Shown here: piece after piece, positions 24,701-37,420 of the stretch
How positions within the stretch are numbered: position 1 is the stretch's first letter
How the letters are laid out: each line of letters begins with the position of its first letter
NCBI GenBank assembly: GCA_013396635.1
Contig: WBMW01005106.1
Location: forward strand, 496,001-560,000
Direction of reading: 5' to 3'
Source: Penelope pileata
Lineage: Eukaryota; Chordata; Aves; Galliformes; Cracidae
Length of the DNA: 64,000 bases
Notes under the pieces: generated by a model
Told to the model about the DNA's origin: nothing
The model's database searches: none
Seen by the model: only the letters and a program-made list of their open reading frames with translations
Translations under genes and position numbers: made by a program

Positions 24701-27700
24701 TGCATCAGAACTTGACGACGGTCTCAAAAAATATTCCAGCAAAGACTAACCCTGCTTAATCTGTGCTTTGAAAGAGGAAAGAAAGTGCTCTCTGTTTGTT
24801 TGTGTGTATATCCACCATTACATTTTAGCACTATCTTTAATTAAATGGGGTATTCCATGGAAATCTGCATAATCCTATAACACCTAAATAGTGTCTTACT
24901 ATAAAGGTGACCTCTTCCAAAAATAATTTCTCCAGTTGCTGTCTACAGTGATATTCTTCTTATCTTTGTTCTGTTTCACTGCCTGAGACTAGCAGAGAAG
25001 ACCTCAAGAAAAACAGTGAATTTACTGGAGAAGAGTCAGACTTACACTGTGTAAAATAAATGAACATTTAAACATTGCTATTTCCTCAAGAAGATAGAAT
25101 TCTTTGTAGACATAAAGTGCTGCAGTACACATCTATACAGGTTGTTACCTATGAAAAGAATTATCTTACAAAGACAACACAAAAGCAGCATTCACAAAGG
25201 CAAAGTTTCATTTTCAGGAAGGTCAGTTTTCTCTGGGCAAAGTCACAATACAATCTTTCCAGCTTTTGTAGGATGATCTATCAACATCACATCAGCCATG
25301 TGCATAGAAAATGTACAGTTAGGGTTTATGTGCTGAGGGCAGGTAATCTAGCCAAATCCCCATTGGCAAAACAAAACACAAACAGATAACAGCTCTGCAC
25401 AAAGCCAACAAACCAGAGTGGTTCTCAGAGCTCTGTAAACAGGTAAAACAGGATCCTGTGGCTAAAGTAAGAAGAAAAACAGGGCATGCACGTTTTTCTT
25501 TGACAGAGAAGATCAAGAAACATATCCGCTGATCCAGCATTTCAGCATTACAGTAAGTAATTGCAGAGGCAAGGGGCCAACCACAGGGATTTACTCCCAG
25601 AGGAATGCCTGTTTTCTTCTACGTATCAGACAAAGCCATGGATGTTGGGGAAGGCCCTCATATGGCAACACAGATCCACACAATGGTCTGTGTTTTCTTT
25701 CTAACTCTCTCACTGCCTAGAAGCCATACATCTTTCATTTAGTTTTTGGCCCCATTCTCTCCATCCACAAACTACTTGCAAACAAATACATTATTCATGT
25801 AGAAAGAGGGGACAACACACTCATCCCTTGGATTGGAGGCATTTCTCCACAAGATCCTCCAAAAGCTGTAGGATCCCCTGCTTCCTGAGGGTCGAATAAA
25901 GTAGGAGGCTGCACACAACATAGTGCTGGCTCAGTGGGGCTTTTTGGACAGCAAAGTTAGGAATCATTGGCATAAATACTCAGAAAATGAAAAATACCTT
26001 TGGCAGGCATTTGAAATTCTAGACCAAAGTACATGTTTAATATTCAGTAAATGTTAGCCCTGCACGTTCTGAATAGCTGCCTAATTTTGTGTGGATTTCA
26101 CCATTTTTCATGACAAGTTTTATTAGTCCTATCTGCAAGTACAGTAACTAAATCGTATTTGCCTATTTTGTGACAGGCTTCATATTTGTTTAGGGTGGGT
26201 TTTTTTGGAGGCAACGCTTAGTTCTCAGAGCTTTCAAAGGTATTGGTGCTAGTATCCTTAACAAAGAGTTGTGAATACAGTAGGGAAGAAATTCAATAGT
26301 ATTAGTGTTCCTATAGCAAGAGCTCAGTTTTAATATTCTTTGTAGAGATGCACATGATCAGAATCTGTAGTACATCCAGCACATTGTTTTTATGCATGAA
26401 AATTCAATGTAAAGGATTTCCAAGGTTGGAAATACAGTCAAGTCAGAAGCCCAAACCTCTCCTGCAGCTGTCACTTTTTGTGACGGGTTTGTGGGCTAAT
26501 AAAGTCTGAAGTAAAGACTGTGGTTTTTGTTAAAGCACACTTGTCTTGTCAGTACTCATGTGTGGGCTGGTAGCTTTGGTAGTATGGTGAAGACCAAGGA
26601 TCCAGCTTCTTTCTCTGCAACTTAATTCAGACTTTGAGTTTGACCTTGGCTCACTTAGATGCCAAATATGTTTAAAAGCACCACTGAAGCCAATGCCAGT
26701 TTTGTTATTCACATACAATCGAGCAGCTCCTGCTGAAGATACCAGTGAATGGAAGTTGAGAAATACCCACATTGAAACATAATCTATTGCCTTTTCCTTA
26801 AATGGGCTCCTCAAAGATTCAGAGAAGGAAACTTTACTATCATTGTCTACAGACAAAAAGTTGAGGAGCAAGAATGCCCAGATTTTATTCTTCACTCTTA
26901 AGCATGTTGCAGAGTTCTTTGCCTCAGAATTGTTTCTCTGTTTGCATCCACAGTACAAAGTAGCCTGGAACCTCTAATGGGCTGCAGGTTAAATTAAGCA
27001 CCCACACAATGTTTTTTTCAAGCAATTCAGCAGCTATTCCTAGTACAGAAATTCAGGAGAGTCCACTGCCTGGAGCACAATCACAACACAGCATCGGTGG
27101 TCCCAAGCCTGCAGCTGTCTCATCCACCTTTGGTAAGATAACATCAGGCAGAAATGAAAGCTTTCCTTTCAGAGATGCCAAAAACTTCCCTTGGTGAGCC
27201 TTGAGTTGCTACTTACAAGGACAGAAAATATTGACAGCCACTCAGAAATCAAGTTGAGGTAAGCTGTCAGTGCAGAAACCAATTTGAGAGTCAGGGAGTA
27301 CAACAATCATTGCACGCAAAAAGAACAGCACAATAAAAACAGATGCTTTCTATGGCTGTGGTAACTCCACTAAGGTCCACAAGAAATTCACCCAGCCCAA
27401 CCAATGTACTCACAGCTGTAGCATTCTCCACTAGCTTTGCTCACAGTCTGATTTCTCAGGGCTCATTTGTACTCCATGCTTTCCAAGTGCCATTAACACA
27501 TTAGAGAACATTCCTGCTTCAGAGAGGACACAGGCAAAGATAGCACTAGAATTGCATTTTCCCAAACAGAAAAAGTTGTTTTTCCTAGATTGGGCAAAAT
27601 TTGAAAACATGGCATTCACCACTTCCTCTCCTTAGAATTGGTGTTTCAAAAGGGGCAGGAGGAAAATGAACAGCCAGCAGATCCTTCCAACTAAACTAGG

Positions 27701-30700
27701 CGTGCTTTCTAAAGTGTCCTCTGCTATTTCTTAGCTGTGCTCGGACTACAGGGCAAGGACAGAATGTTCTGTACAGATAAAGTGTCCAAAATTGCTCAGA
27801 AGCAATCTTTATATTCAAAGACATATTTTCCTTTAATTTAGCCTTTCTGAATGGCCTCCAGTCACTTGAAGACGTTGAAAAGCACCAGAAACGTAAAAAA
27901 TTACAGCATTTGCTTTAACCATGGAAGCAATTAACTCTCCAGCAGTGTGGAAAACAGCTTTTGAGCTGTATTTATTGATGCATAGATTTCACTGTAGTGT
28001 GATATTTGAAGGCAAATTGCTGTGCCCATAATTAAGACCGTTGAGGAATTGGCAAGTGAAATATAATGATGAAAGACCAGCTCAAAGGGCAAGTGAGTTA
28101 GATTGGTCAGGATGATACAATCTATACGACCTCAGTGCCCTATTCCTGCTCATTGATTTCCCAATTAAATATAACTTTTTATTCAATCAATTAGAATATA
28201 CTGCAGGTTATTGATGCACTGCTAGTAGGAAAAAGCAATGAAGTAAAGATAAAGCAGTGGGTGAGCACTGTCTCATTTTAACATTTTATTAACCTTAATG
28301 GGGCCATGATGAAGATGATGTTATTCACTTGGATCTTTTCATCCTTTTTTCATCTCTATATTTTTTTTATTTTAGTTTAAAATGAACTAATTCTGACCAA
28401 AGTAGGATAGCCAAAGCCCCATCCTGGGAACTGAAATGCCCTCTGCTCTCCTTTATTTGAGCAGCATTAAAATTTTGTTGTCTTTTTACTGGCTTTCACC
28501 TAAGCTATAATCAGGTTTGCATGACACGTGCTTGTTTCATGCCACTATTCAGAATCAGACCCTCAAGGAACTGACTCTTTTTTTTTTCTCTTTTCCAGGA
28601 GTACAATGGTGGAATTTATTTATTCTTGTATTCCAATATATCTTAATCTCTACAAGCTGTGATACAAACTCAACATTCTGTATATTAAGGAAAGCCAGAA
28701 TATGCAAAAATTTACAAAGATTTTGAGCTCAGATAATAGTAGACACAATAGAATAGCAGTTACTCACTTTCCAGCTTCTCTCTGAACACAGCATTTCATT
28801 TGTACACCCAATGAGAAAGGGAAGACACTTAATAGAATGCTGCCATCTTGTTTTTCTTTTCAGATGCACTCCAGCTTTAAGGTGAGGAAACACCTTCTTT
28901 GTACTAAAAATCAATTTTCTTGAAGATAGCAACATTTTCAGAAGGTCATGAATTTTGACAGAATATGAACAAATCCCAGTGTAACACATAAATGAATCAC
29001 TTTGTACAGATTGCTGTGTCCTAAGGACCTGATCTGTCATGAGCTTATATTCGTGTGCCAGGAATAACAGCACTGAGGTCAATGGTACTGCACATAACAG
29101 ATGAGATATAGAGTGGAGACAAGCCAGGCTTCAGGGCAGTGGTTTTATTGTGAGTCTAGGCAACAGGTAAAACCAGCCCTTCTGTTCAGGAAATGTGGAT
29201 TGTGAGATCCATTGAGTTTGCCATCTATTCAAAAGCTGCAAATGTGGACAAGGAGGAACCCTCTTTCCCACTGTTTCCATGCCCATTCCTATGCCAATAC
29301 AGATGTTACATCTCTAGTTTAGTCATGGAAGCCAAAGAAAGTTCCATATGCCCTGAAGAATAGACATATACACACGCACAAAGAAAGTCAACACCAAACA
29401 TTTTGCTTAGAAATTTCACTGAGAAAAAGGAGATCAATGGTTTGGAGCATGAGCAGATGCCCATTCTCTCTGAAATGCAAACATCCTTTCCACAATCTTC
29501 TTACGAACAACTCCTTCCACCAAAGCTGACTCACTGCCTAGCAATGATATTTTCATACCATTATCAGAACAGCTGAACAACCTACCATGCATTTATCCTG
29601 AGGTACAGAAATAGCATTACTCCCAATTTTCTAGAGAAAGGTAAAAGCAGTGCTGTGTTACAGACCAATGACACCTCTGCACACCCTCTGTGCATCACTT
29701 CCCTGTGCAAAGGGACCGAGAGGCTTCCTGAAAGAAAATTAGTAGTCATTATTTCTGAGGGTATGACACCAATCCAGTTAATGGATTAGTGCAATATCTG
29801 AGATCTCTCTAGAGTTAAAGCCAACTGTAAACCTACCACCAAAACACCCAAAATCATGTAGGGCTAGATTTGAACTGCACAGTGTGAGAAAGAAGATATA
29901 TACTCAACTAATACGAAATGAATATTTAGCGCTTTAAAAAAAATGAGCACAGAAATACTACCTCATGTAGTTTTAGGAAAATGTAATTAATCATAGCTTG
30001 GATGTCAGATTTCTTGAGATAAATGGTTCTCTTATGCATGAAGTATATTTAACCACACAGCCAGCTCTTGGAAATTCCTGTTCTCTTCACCTTGTATCAC
30101 TGTACTTCCACTCACAATTTTGTATTTCCCTTATCTACTATCACACTTTATACGCTCAGATTTGGACCAGCTTCTCAAGATCTAGAAGGAACTTAACCTG
30201 AGAAGCAACTCTGCTGTGCTCAGTAAAAACATTATCAGTTGTCTCCACCATGAAATCAGACCTCCATTTAGATTTGTATGTAATCCCTTCAATACTATAA
30301 ATGAGACGTCATTTTCCTAGTCTTTTTCACTGGAAAATAGACAACTTAAAAATGCAGGAATTTATGGCAACTTTCTAGTTCACCCCAAAATTGCGATTGT
30401 TGGCTACATCTATAAAAAAACAAACATTAGAAGCATCAGGCACCAGAGAACAGTCTCATGGGACTGAAACCACAAAACTCCACTGGCTCCAGCTGACCTA
30501 GGCCACTTGGTATCATGAGAGATCTGGCTCCAACTTTCTCAGCTTGTTGTTGCTTAAGCCACTTTCTAACATCCTTACAAACAGTTGATGAAACTTCTGA
30601 GTGAGAAATAAAGGAATATTTATAAGATGAAATCAAATGTGGGCTTGGAAATCTCCAATAATGTAGCTAAAGTATCTGTTAGGTTATTTGACTAATGGCT

Positions 30701-33069
30701 AATCACAATAAACAAAGATCTGGGTAGGAACAGAGGAACAATGGAGTTGAAAGAGTCCCAGTAACTTAGCAGAGCACTGAATCAGCTGCTCCTGCGAGCA
30801 GACTGAAAGAGGTCGTTGCCTAAAGAGGAGCAGGACTTACCATGGGAGGCTTGGGATTGGAATACAGAAAACTTGAGGACCATGTAAAATCTATTACAGA
30901 ACATTTTATAGGGACTGTGGTAAGGCACAAAACTTATTATGTGATGTTTACAGGAGAGATCAAGGGTGGGGAAAGTGAAGGGAAAAGGTGGATCAGAACA
31001 GAACAAGTGTGTGAGAACAGAGGAAAGAGGGAACAAAAAGGTCCAGCATTAGGTGTCTATGCTCTACATAACCGTTCTCAGGGAGATTTCTGCCCTGCCA
31101 CATCATCCTGTGTAACTGGGCTGCTATCCTGTTTGTGGGCATTACAGCAGCTAGTCACAAGCAGTAATGCACCACTTGAAATCAATGCATGTCTCAGTAC
31201 TGTAGCCCCGATGAGCTTCCCAGAGCTCTGAGTTGGTCTAGTCTAAAATGTCAGCAGACACTGGTGATCTAAACCAGAAAGCAAAGGCTACACAAGTCTG
31301 AGTTCAGTCTGCCACCCTAATTAATCCTAATGCCCTGTGTTAACTTCTGTACATCGAATGAGATTTAGGTGTTCTGGATTGTTTCCCTAGATGTGCCACA
31401 AACTTTCTGACACTCTGACTGAAACACTTGCAGCCCAATATTGCTCACTGCAGCCAGTGGAAATCATTTTGTGTCTCACTTCTCCATTTGTAAAAGAAGA
31501 TGACAGCACAGACATATACAATTGATAGTTTACCAGTGGAAACTTCAAAGACCATGGAGCTACAGATGCAAAAATAACGTTAGTGATAGAGATAGTTATA
31601 ACGATCCGCTTATTCATACTACTCTGCAAACCCAATGAATCAAAAGCTGATTAGAAAGGGAACAGTTTTCCTAAGAAAAGAGAATGAACAAATCACAGTA
31701 ACTTTTCACACTGAAAAATCACAGGACACCGTTCCACCAACAACACTCTTATCAAAATATAAGGGAACTACCTATCCAAATTTTTTATTGCAAAGAAAAC
31801 ACTTAACATAGCAGACCTACAAGGACATTGGAGTGAAGCAGTGAAGTTAAAATGAATAGCTTAATTAACCTGCCATAATTTATTGGACATAGGCAACTGA
31901 GTCCATGGATCTCTAAAATTAATTCTTTATGACCTTGAAATGATGAAGGTGTGAAATACTGTCAGACTTCCTTTTTTTTTCCACACATAAGTTTTTAGAA
32001 GTTTTCAGAATTTGTTAAATATATGCTTTTGAGAGAAGAGCAGATAATCCTTCTCAGGGCCTCCAGATCTCATCATCTGAAGTCCATCTCTTTAGGGGAA
32101 TATGTGATCCATGTTCATACCCTTTTATTTAATTTATACAATTAGAAGGTATTGATTCCATTTATAAAAGATATTAAATGGCATCAGGGTTTCAGCCTAA
32201 TTCACTTACCTGTGGAAGTCTACTGTTGAGTTTATATTTCAGCTAGTCATCCTGTGTTCCCTTTGTAATAGGCGGATAGAGAGAGGCACTTTATCTTTGT
32301 GGTGTACAGCAAATGTCTAGAACAGCTCAGATGAAAGCAACTGTTTCCTTCCATTTACTCTCAGGTGACTCAGTAGATGCCTACATGTGATAGTGCTGCT
32401 GGATCTTGCCCAATGCAGTTGCCCCAGGCCTCACAGATTTCTCAAGGGCACAGAAATTAACACAGCCTTCCCAGGACCCACTTCTGTAACCTTACTTCAT
32501 TACTAACTTCAGAAGAGAAGAGACTCCTGTGACATTTCAAGACAGTGTTCTTTTTTAGCAAAGTCTCTTCCCATTTGAAGTACCTGGGGAATCCAACAGG
32601 CTGAAAATTCCACCATGACGGAGAGAAATCTCTTTGGGGGAAGCATTACAGAGATATCGGTCTACAAAGTGGGTGCTGGAGGAGACCTAGCCCTTCCAAA
32701 TACCTTTTTTTATTCTAGTCTGTTGTCTTACAGGAATTTTAACATTTCAGAGCTTCCAAATATTGCCCACGAAAGCTATTCTGGAGCACGTGGCCCAGGC
32801 AGCCACATTAATAAGAAGGTGGGATGAAGAATTGTCCCTTTTGCCTTTAGTTGCAGCATTTTCTGACCGTCTGTAAATACAAGCCAGTCAAAATAGCCAG
32901 GTAGATGATTGCTCTTCTACACTAACTTCTTCCCTTGTGGACTTCCTACTCCTAAAACAAGAGTCTCTGTTCTGAAAATTGACTTGGTTATGGAAGCAAA
33001 CTGTCTTGAAATGAAATCATTTCACTCTGAAAGAGGAGTATCTATCCCCACAGTAACCATTTCTGTGGG
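21739..33069. other. Intergenic DNA without recognised genes
   Basis: About 11 kb with no recognised exon, RNA gene or repeat family. The longest open frame is 142 codons on the minus strand (26530-26958). It has no known domain to my eye and is listed separately as a weak observation. An old CR1 trace near 26410 was considered and rejected. Confidence 0.5.
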
Positions 33070-33800
33070 AGAATCACAGAATCACAGAATTGTAGGGGTT
33101 GGAAGGGACCTCAAGAGATCATCGAGTCCAACCCCCCTGCCAGAGCAGGTTCCCTACAGCAGGTTGCACAGGTGGGCGTCCAGGCAAGTCTTGAATATCT
33201 CCAGGGAAGGAGACTCCACAACCTCCCTGGGCAGCCTGTGCCAGTGCTCCGTCACCCGCACCGTGAAGAAGTTCTTCCGCATGTTGGTGCGGAACTTCCT
33301 GTGCTCCAGCTTAAGGCCATTGCCCCTTGTCCTGGCCCCACTGACCACCGAAAAGAGGTTCCCCACCTCCATTTGCCTCTCGCACCTAAGATATTTATAA
33401 ACATGGATCAGGTCCCCTCTCAGCCTTCTTTTCTCTAGGCTGAACAGACCCAGCTTACTGAGCCTCTCCTCATAAGGGAGATGCTCCAGGCCCTTTATCA
33501 TCTTTGTGGCCCTCCGCTGGACTCTTTCCAGGAGCTCCCTGTCTTTCTTATACAGGGGACCCCAGAACTGGATACAGTACTCCAGCTGAGGCCTGACCAG
33601 GGCAGAGTAGAGGGGAAGGATCACCTCCCTCGACCTGCTGGCAATACTCTTTTTAATGCACCCTAGGATCCCATTGGCCTTCTTAGCCACCAGGGCACAC
33701 TGCTGGCTCATGGCCAACCTGTCATCTACCAGGACCCCCAGGTCCCTCTCTGTAGAACTGTCCTGCTGAGGCTCCAGCCATGTGCCATTGGGTCTGCATG
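33070..33800 (-). mobile_element. CR1 LINE, ORF2 C-terminus still open (minus strand)
   Basis: The 3' end is at the left (GAATCACAGAATCACAGAAT, then TTGTAGGGGTTGGAAGGG). Reading leftward from about 33717 there is an uninterrupted frame of 187 codons ending at a stop at 33154. It shows the CR1 ORF2 C-terminal signatures MSQQCALVAKKANG, LEYCIQFWGP, LERVQRRATKMIKGLEH and YEERLSKLGLFSLEKRRLRG. The frame extends upstream through DLGVLVDDRLAM. The element is 5' truncated near 33800, so the reverse transcriptase catalytic core and the endonuclease are absent and it cannot move on its own. The intact frame suggests it is among the younger copies here. Confidence 0.95.
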
Positions 33801-35833
33801 CTTCCCCCTTCCCTCCTTAACACGAAAGCTGAACAGGATTCTCTGATTGCTGGTAAGGGAAACAGGCAAATGGTCTATGATTGCACTGGACATATTTTTC
33901 ATGTTTTTGTACTTGTACTCATTATTTGTGGAGAAAAACAGTTCATACACAGTCTTCTCAGAGATGCAGCATCCTCCTGATTTCTTTCAGATTTTCCCTT
34001 GATGTCAGTGGAACTTTAATAATTTGTATCACTTAAGAATCTGCCAATTTTCATTCTGCATGGGTCAAAGTAGTGAGAGAAAAAGTCTGAAGTCATCAGT
34101 ATTTTTCCAGTGCTCACCTGAGATGCTTTGAAAACTCCCTTGGCTGTGGACCCCTGAGACCTGAGCAATTCTCCCTGCAATGAATAAACACTCTTTCAAG
34201 GAAATCATGTCTCTGAGTGGATCCTTCCTTAATTTATTTCTGCCAATTCTTAATAGCTCAGCCACATCACAGCGTTAGCATAAACCTTCTCTGACTCAAA
34301 TGTGTCACATTCACGCAGGGATCAGCACAATCATCCAGTCTGGGCTCCTTCATTATGATCACCTCCTGAAGAAGTTTCCTTACTAAGTCATTAAGTCTGC
34401 ACTGCCTGTAGAGAAAAAATAAAATTTTGTTTTAAAGACACACAAATGATCTAATACTGCCCCTAGCAAGGTATTCCAGTAGCTAAGCATTAAAAGCATG
34501 TGCCCTATTTCCCCAAAATGTTTTGTATGTAACGCTTGACTGAATTAGGTAGAGACCATGACCAAGGCACAAACAAATGAGCTTTACACCACTACATGGT
34601 GTTCTGACTTTCCCTACAGAAGTTTCTTCATACGAATATCAATTTTCCACCGAATCTCCTGTATCAGCATCCCTAGAATTGGCTTAGCTTTACATTTCTT
34701 TCCCAACCCCTCGCTATAAATAGCTGAGTCTCATATATCATTTAAGGAGAATAAAACATTGCTCCTTGTATTCATTTATTTGATTTTACTGCCTTGCTTG
34801 TATGTTAATCAAACGCATAAAGTGCTGAGGTGCATAGGTGCCAAGTAAAAGTCAATATTTTACCGTGAACCTCATTTATCTACATTAGCCTGAAACGAGG
34901 TAGATCTGTAAATTTGGACATTATTGAATTTAATGACAAAGATCAATTACAACATCTCTGACATGACAGGGATTTGTCAGATGAGGAGGAAAAATCATCA
35001 CTTCTCCCTAAGGAAGCTTATAAATGCTGGGTGGCTGGGTCTGTCCATCCCTTCTGTATATGTGAATGCCTGAATAATATTAGTTGTATTTGAAATACAG
35101 ACACAGAGTTAAAAAGGAGTTTAAAACAGGGCTAAGTTACAGCGAACTCTCTGAGGGCTTGCTCAGCAGGACTGGCTGGAGTACAAGAAAAAAGAAGTGG
35201 AAAGTGTCTTCATGGGAGAGATATACAATTTGGCTGCAAAACTGAAAGCAATCCTGAACTTGGACTGCTACTTTTCTGGTACACAAATGCCAGCCACAAA
35301 CATTTTATAAGCACTCCAATAGTACCAGATTGTAAATTATAAAGCCCCCAGGGAGTACAAATGCTGATTTTCTGAAGGAAACTTGGGAACACATGGACAA
35401 TAATAACCTCCTCTGACAGAAACTGGTATGCTTCACTGAATTAAATGTCTAGAGACTTGTAACACTTCCTACCCATCTTTCAGCTTTGTGCCCTTTCTCC
35501 AGCACTGAGTAGGAAGTATTACGCTGTGCAAGTTGCTAATAGAACATCCACATGGTGAGGTGGTGTTTTCTAGCAGCCAGTTACATCTTGGCCTGTCTGG
35601 AATTGAGGCAAGGTTCCTCAAAGGAAGGTTTCTTTTTTTCCATTGATTTTCTAGACTTCCATCCAGCAGTTGCTGGGAACCATCACAATAGCCTGTGATC
35701 TTACCAGGAATTGACGAAATTCAGCACAGCTCAGGATTAGCCCTGTATCTCAATGTCTTTTCCAAATCCTGGAAGCCAAGGCTGACTTCATTCTTAATAC
35801 ATATTCTTATTCAGTAGATATGAAGAGACTGGT
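33801..35833. other. Intergenic DNA between two CR1 copies
   Basis: No exon, RNA gene or other repeat recognised. Short open frames here have no recognisable domain. Confidence 0.5.
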
Positions 35834-36770
35834 TCATAGAATCATAGAATCATAGAATAATTAAGGTTGGAGAAGACCTCTAAGATCATCTAGTCCAACT
35901 GTCAATCCATCACCACCATGCCCACTAAACCATGTCCTTTAGTATCACATCTCCACGTTTCTCGAAACCTCCAGGGATGGTGACTCCACCACCTCTCTGA
36001 GCAGCCTGTTCCAGTACCTGACCACTTTCTGAGAAAAACTCTTCCTAATATCTAACCTGAGCCACCCCCAGCACAACTTGAGGCCACTACCTCTCTCCCT
36101 ATCACTGTTACCTGGGAGAAGAGGCTGACCCCCACCTCACCTCCTTTCAGGCAGTTGTAGAGAGTGGTAAAGTCTCCCCTGAGCCTCCTCTTCTCCAGAC
36201 TGAACAATCCCATTTCCCTCAGCTGCTCCTCATAAGACTGTGCTCCAGATCTCTCACCAGCTTTGTTGCACTTCTCTGGACATGCTTCCAGCACCTCAAT
36301 GTCTTTCTTGTAGTGAGGGGCCCAAAACTGAACACAATACTCGAGTTGCAGCCTTACCAGTGCTGAGACAATCACCTCCCTGGTCCTGCTGGCTACACTA
36401 TTTCTGAGACAAGCCAAGACCCTCTTGGTCTTCTTTGCCACCTGGGCACACTGCTGACTCATGTTCAGCTGGCTGTCAACCAACATCCCCAGATCCTTTT
36501 CCACTGTCCATCTTTCCAGCCACTCTACTCCAAGCCTATATCGTTGCATGGGATTGTTATGATCAAAGTGTAGGACCCAGCACTTGGTCTTGTTGAACCT
36601 CAACCCATTGGCCTCAGCCCAGCAATCCAGCCTGTCCAGATCTCTCTGTAGGGCCTTCCTGCCCTCAGGCAGATCAACGCTTCCTCCCAACTTGGTGTCA
36701 TCCGCAAACTGACTGACAGTGCACTTAATACCCTCATTCAGATCATCAGTAAAGATATTAAACAGGACTG
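35834..36770 (-). mobile_element. CR1 LINE with part of reverse transcriptase (minus strand)
   Basis: The 3' end at the left has a triple CATAGAAT terminal repeat. Reading leftward, a frame of over 200 codons covers the last part of the RT palm: PVLFNIFTDDL, then FADDTKLGG (the YxDD-box equivalent) and ...RDLDRLDCWAEANGLRFN. It then passes to the CR1 C-terminal region (LEYCVQFWAPHYKKD, EMGLFSLEKRRLRGDF). There are in-frame deletions and a frameshift near the C-terminus, so the conserved end of ORF2 is lost. The element is truncated near 36770, inside the RT domain. It is inactive and is the longest CR1 in the window. Confidence 0.94.
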
Positions 36771-37039
36771 GCCTGCAAATCATGTACCCCTGATAGAAAT
36801 TCATTCCTTGCTCACACAAGGAAGGGCTGCAAGGATTTAATCCACATTTTTACTTAAAAATCATAAGCAACTAGCCAAGAAAAGAACAGCCTTTTCAGGT
36901 TGAATAAAATATTTTAGGTTTTGGGTTTGTTTTGTTTTAGAGTTTGAGAGGCTCTAAAATGAACACAAATCACTTTGCCTTCCTTTACATTTCCCTTGCT
37001 AGACAGTTCAACTCTCCCAAAAACCAATCGATCTTAAGA

Positions 37040-37420
37040 TGGTCTAGAGCTGGCATATCCAACACGCGGCCTGACAGAGCTCGCAGTGCAGCCCACCCCC
37101 GGCTGCCACGCTTTCATGGCAATGGCTCTGCCCTGATGGCAGCGTGTGAGCTGGGGGAGGGCACAGGGCAGTGCTAACTCTGCCCGTCATGCCTGCCACA
37201 CACGCTCGGTCGCATTGAAGCCTGCGTGCATTACACGTGGCATGCGCTTGTGCCACTTCTTGAGTAAAACACAGTGACTGCCGATAGGAATATTTCAACC
37301 TACCTAACAGTGTCTCAAAAGAAAACACAATCCAAAGAAAGGAAAATCGTGGATGAAGGGTGATCAGTGAAAAATGGACAGATGTTGCAAAATTTGCATT
37401 TTATGCAATTGTTTTGTATC
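37040..37420 (+). mobile_element. Probable hAT (Charlie-like) DNA transposon relic
   Basis: TCTAGAG precedes CTGGCATATCCAACACGCGG, followed by a GC-rich block with many 'cagcccacc/gcctgcc' steps. This resembles the 'gtgtccaac...gcggcc' ends of Charlie-type hAT elements, and CTAG-centred 8-bp target sites are typical of that group. Just downstream (about 37311-37365) a short + frame SQKKTQSKERKIVDEG resembles the N-terminal basic stretch of ZBED-like hAT transposases. It then meets stop codons. The 3' end was not found; a GGTCTAG at about 38579 could be a target-site copy but is weak. The GC-rich block stands out sharply from its AT-rich surroundings. It could also be a small CpG-rich non-repeat segment. 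Confidence 0.4.

Noticed and set aside
26415..26470. CCAAGGTTGGAAATAC...CCCAAACC as an old CR1 fragment
   Set aside because: Only a short resemblance without the diagnostic flanks.
33172..33666. Plus-strand open frames over the 33-kb CR1
   Set aside because: Antisense shadows of CR1 ORF2.
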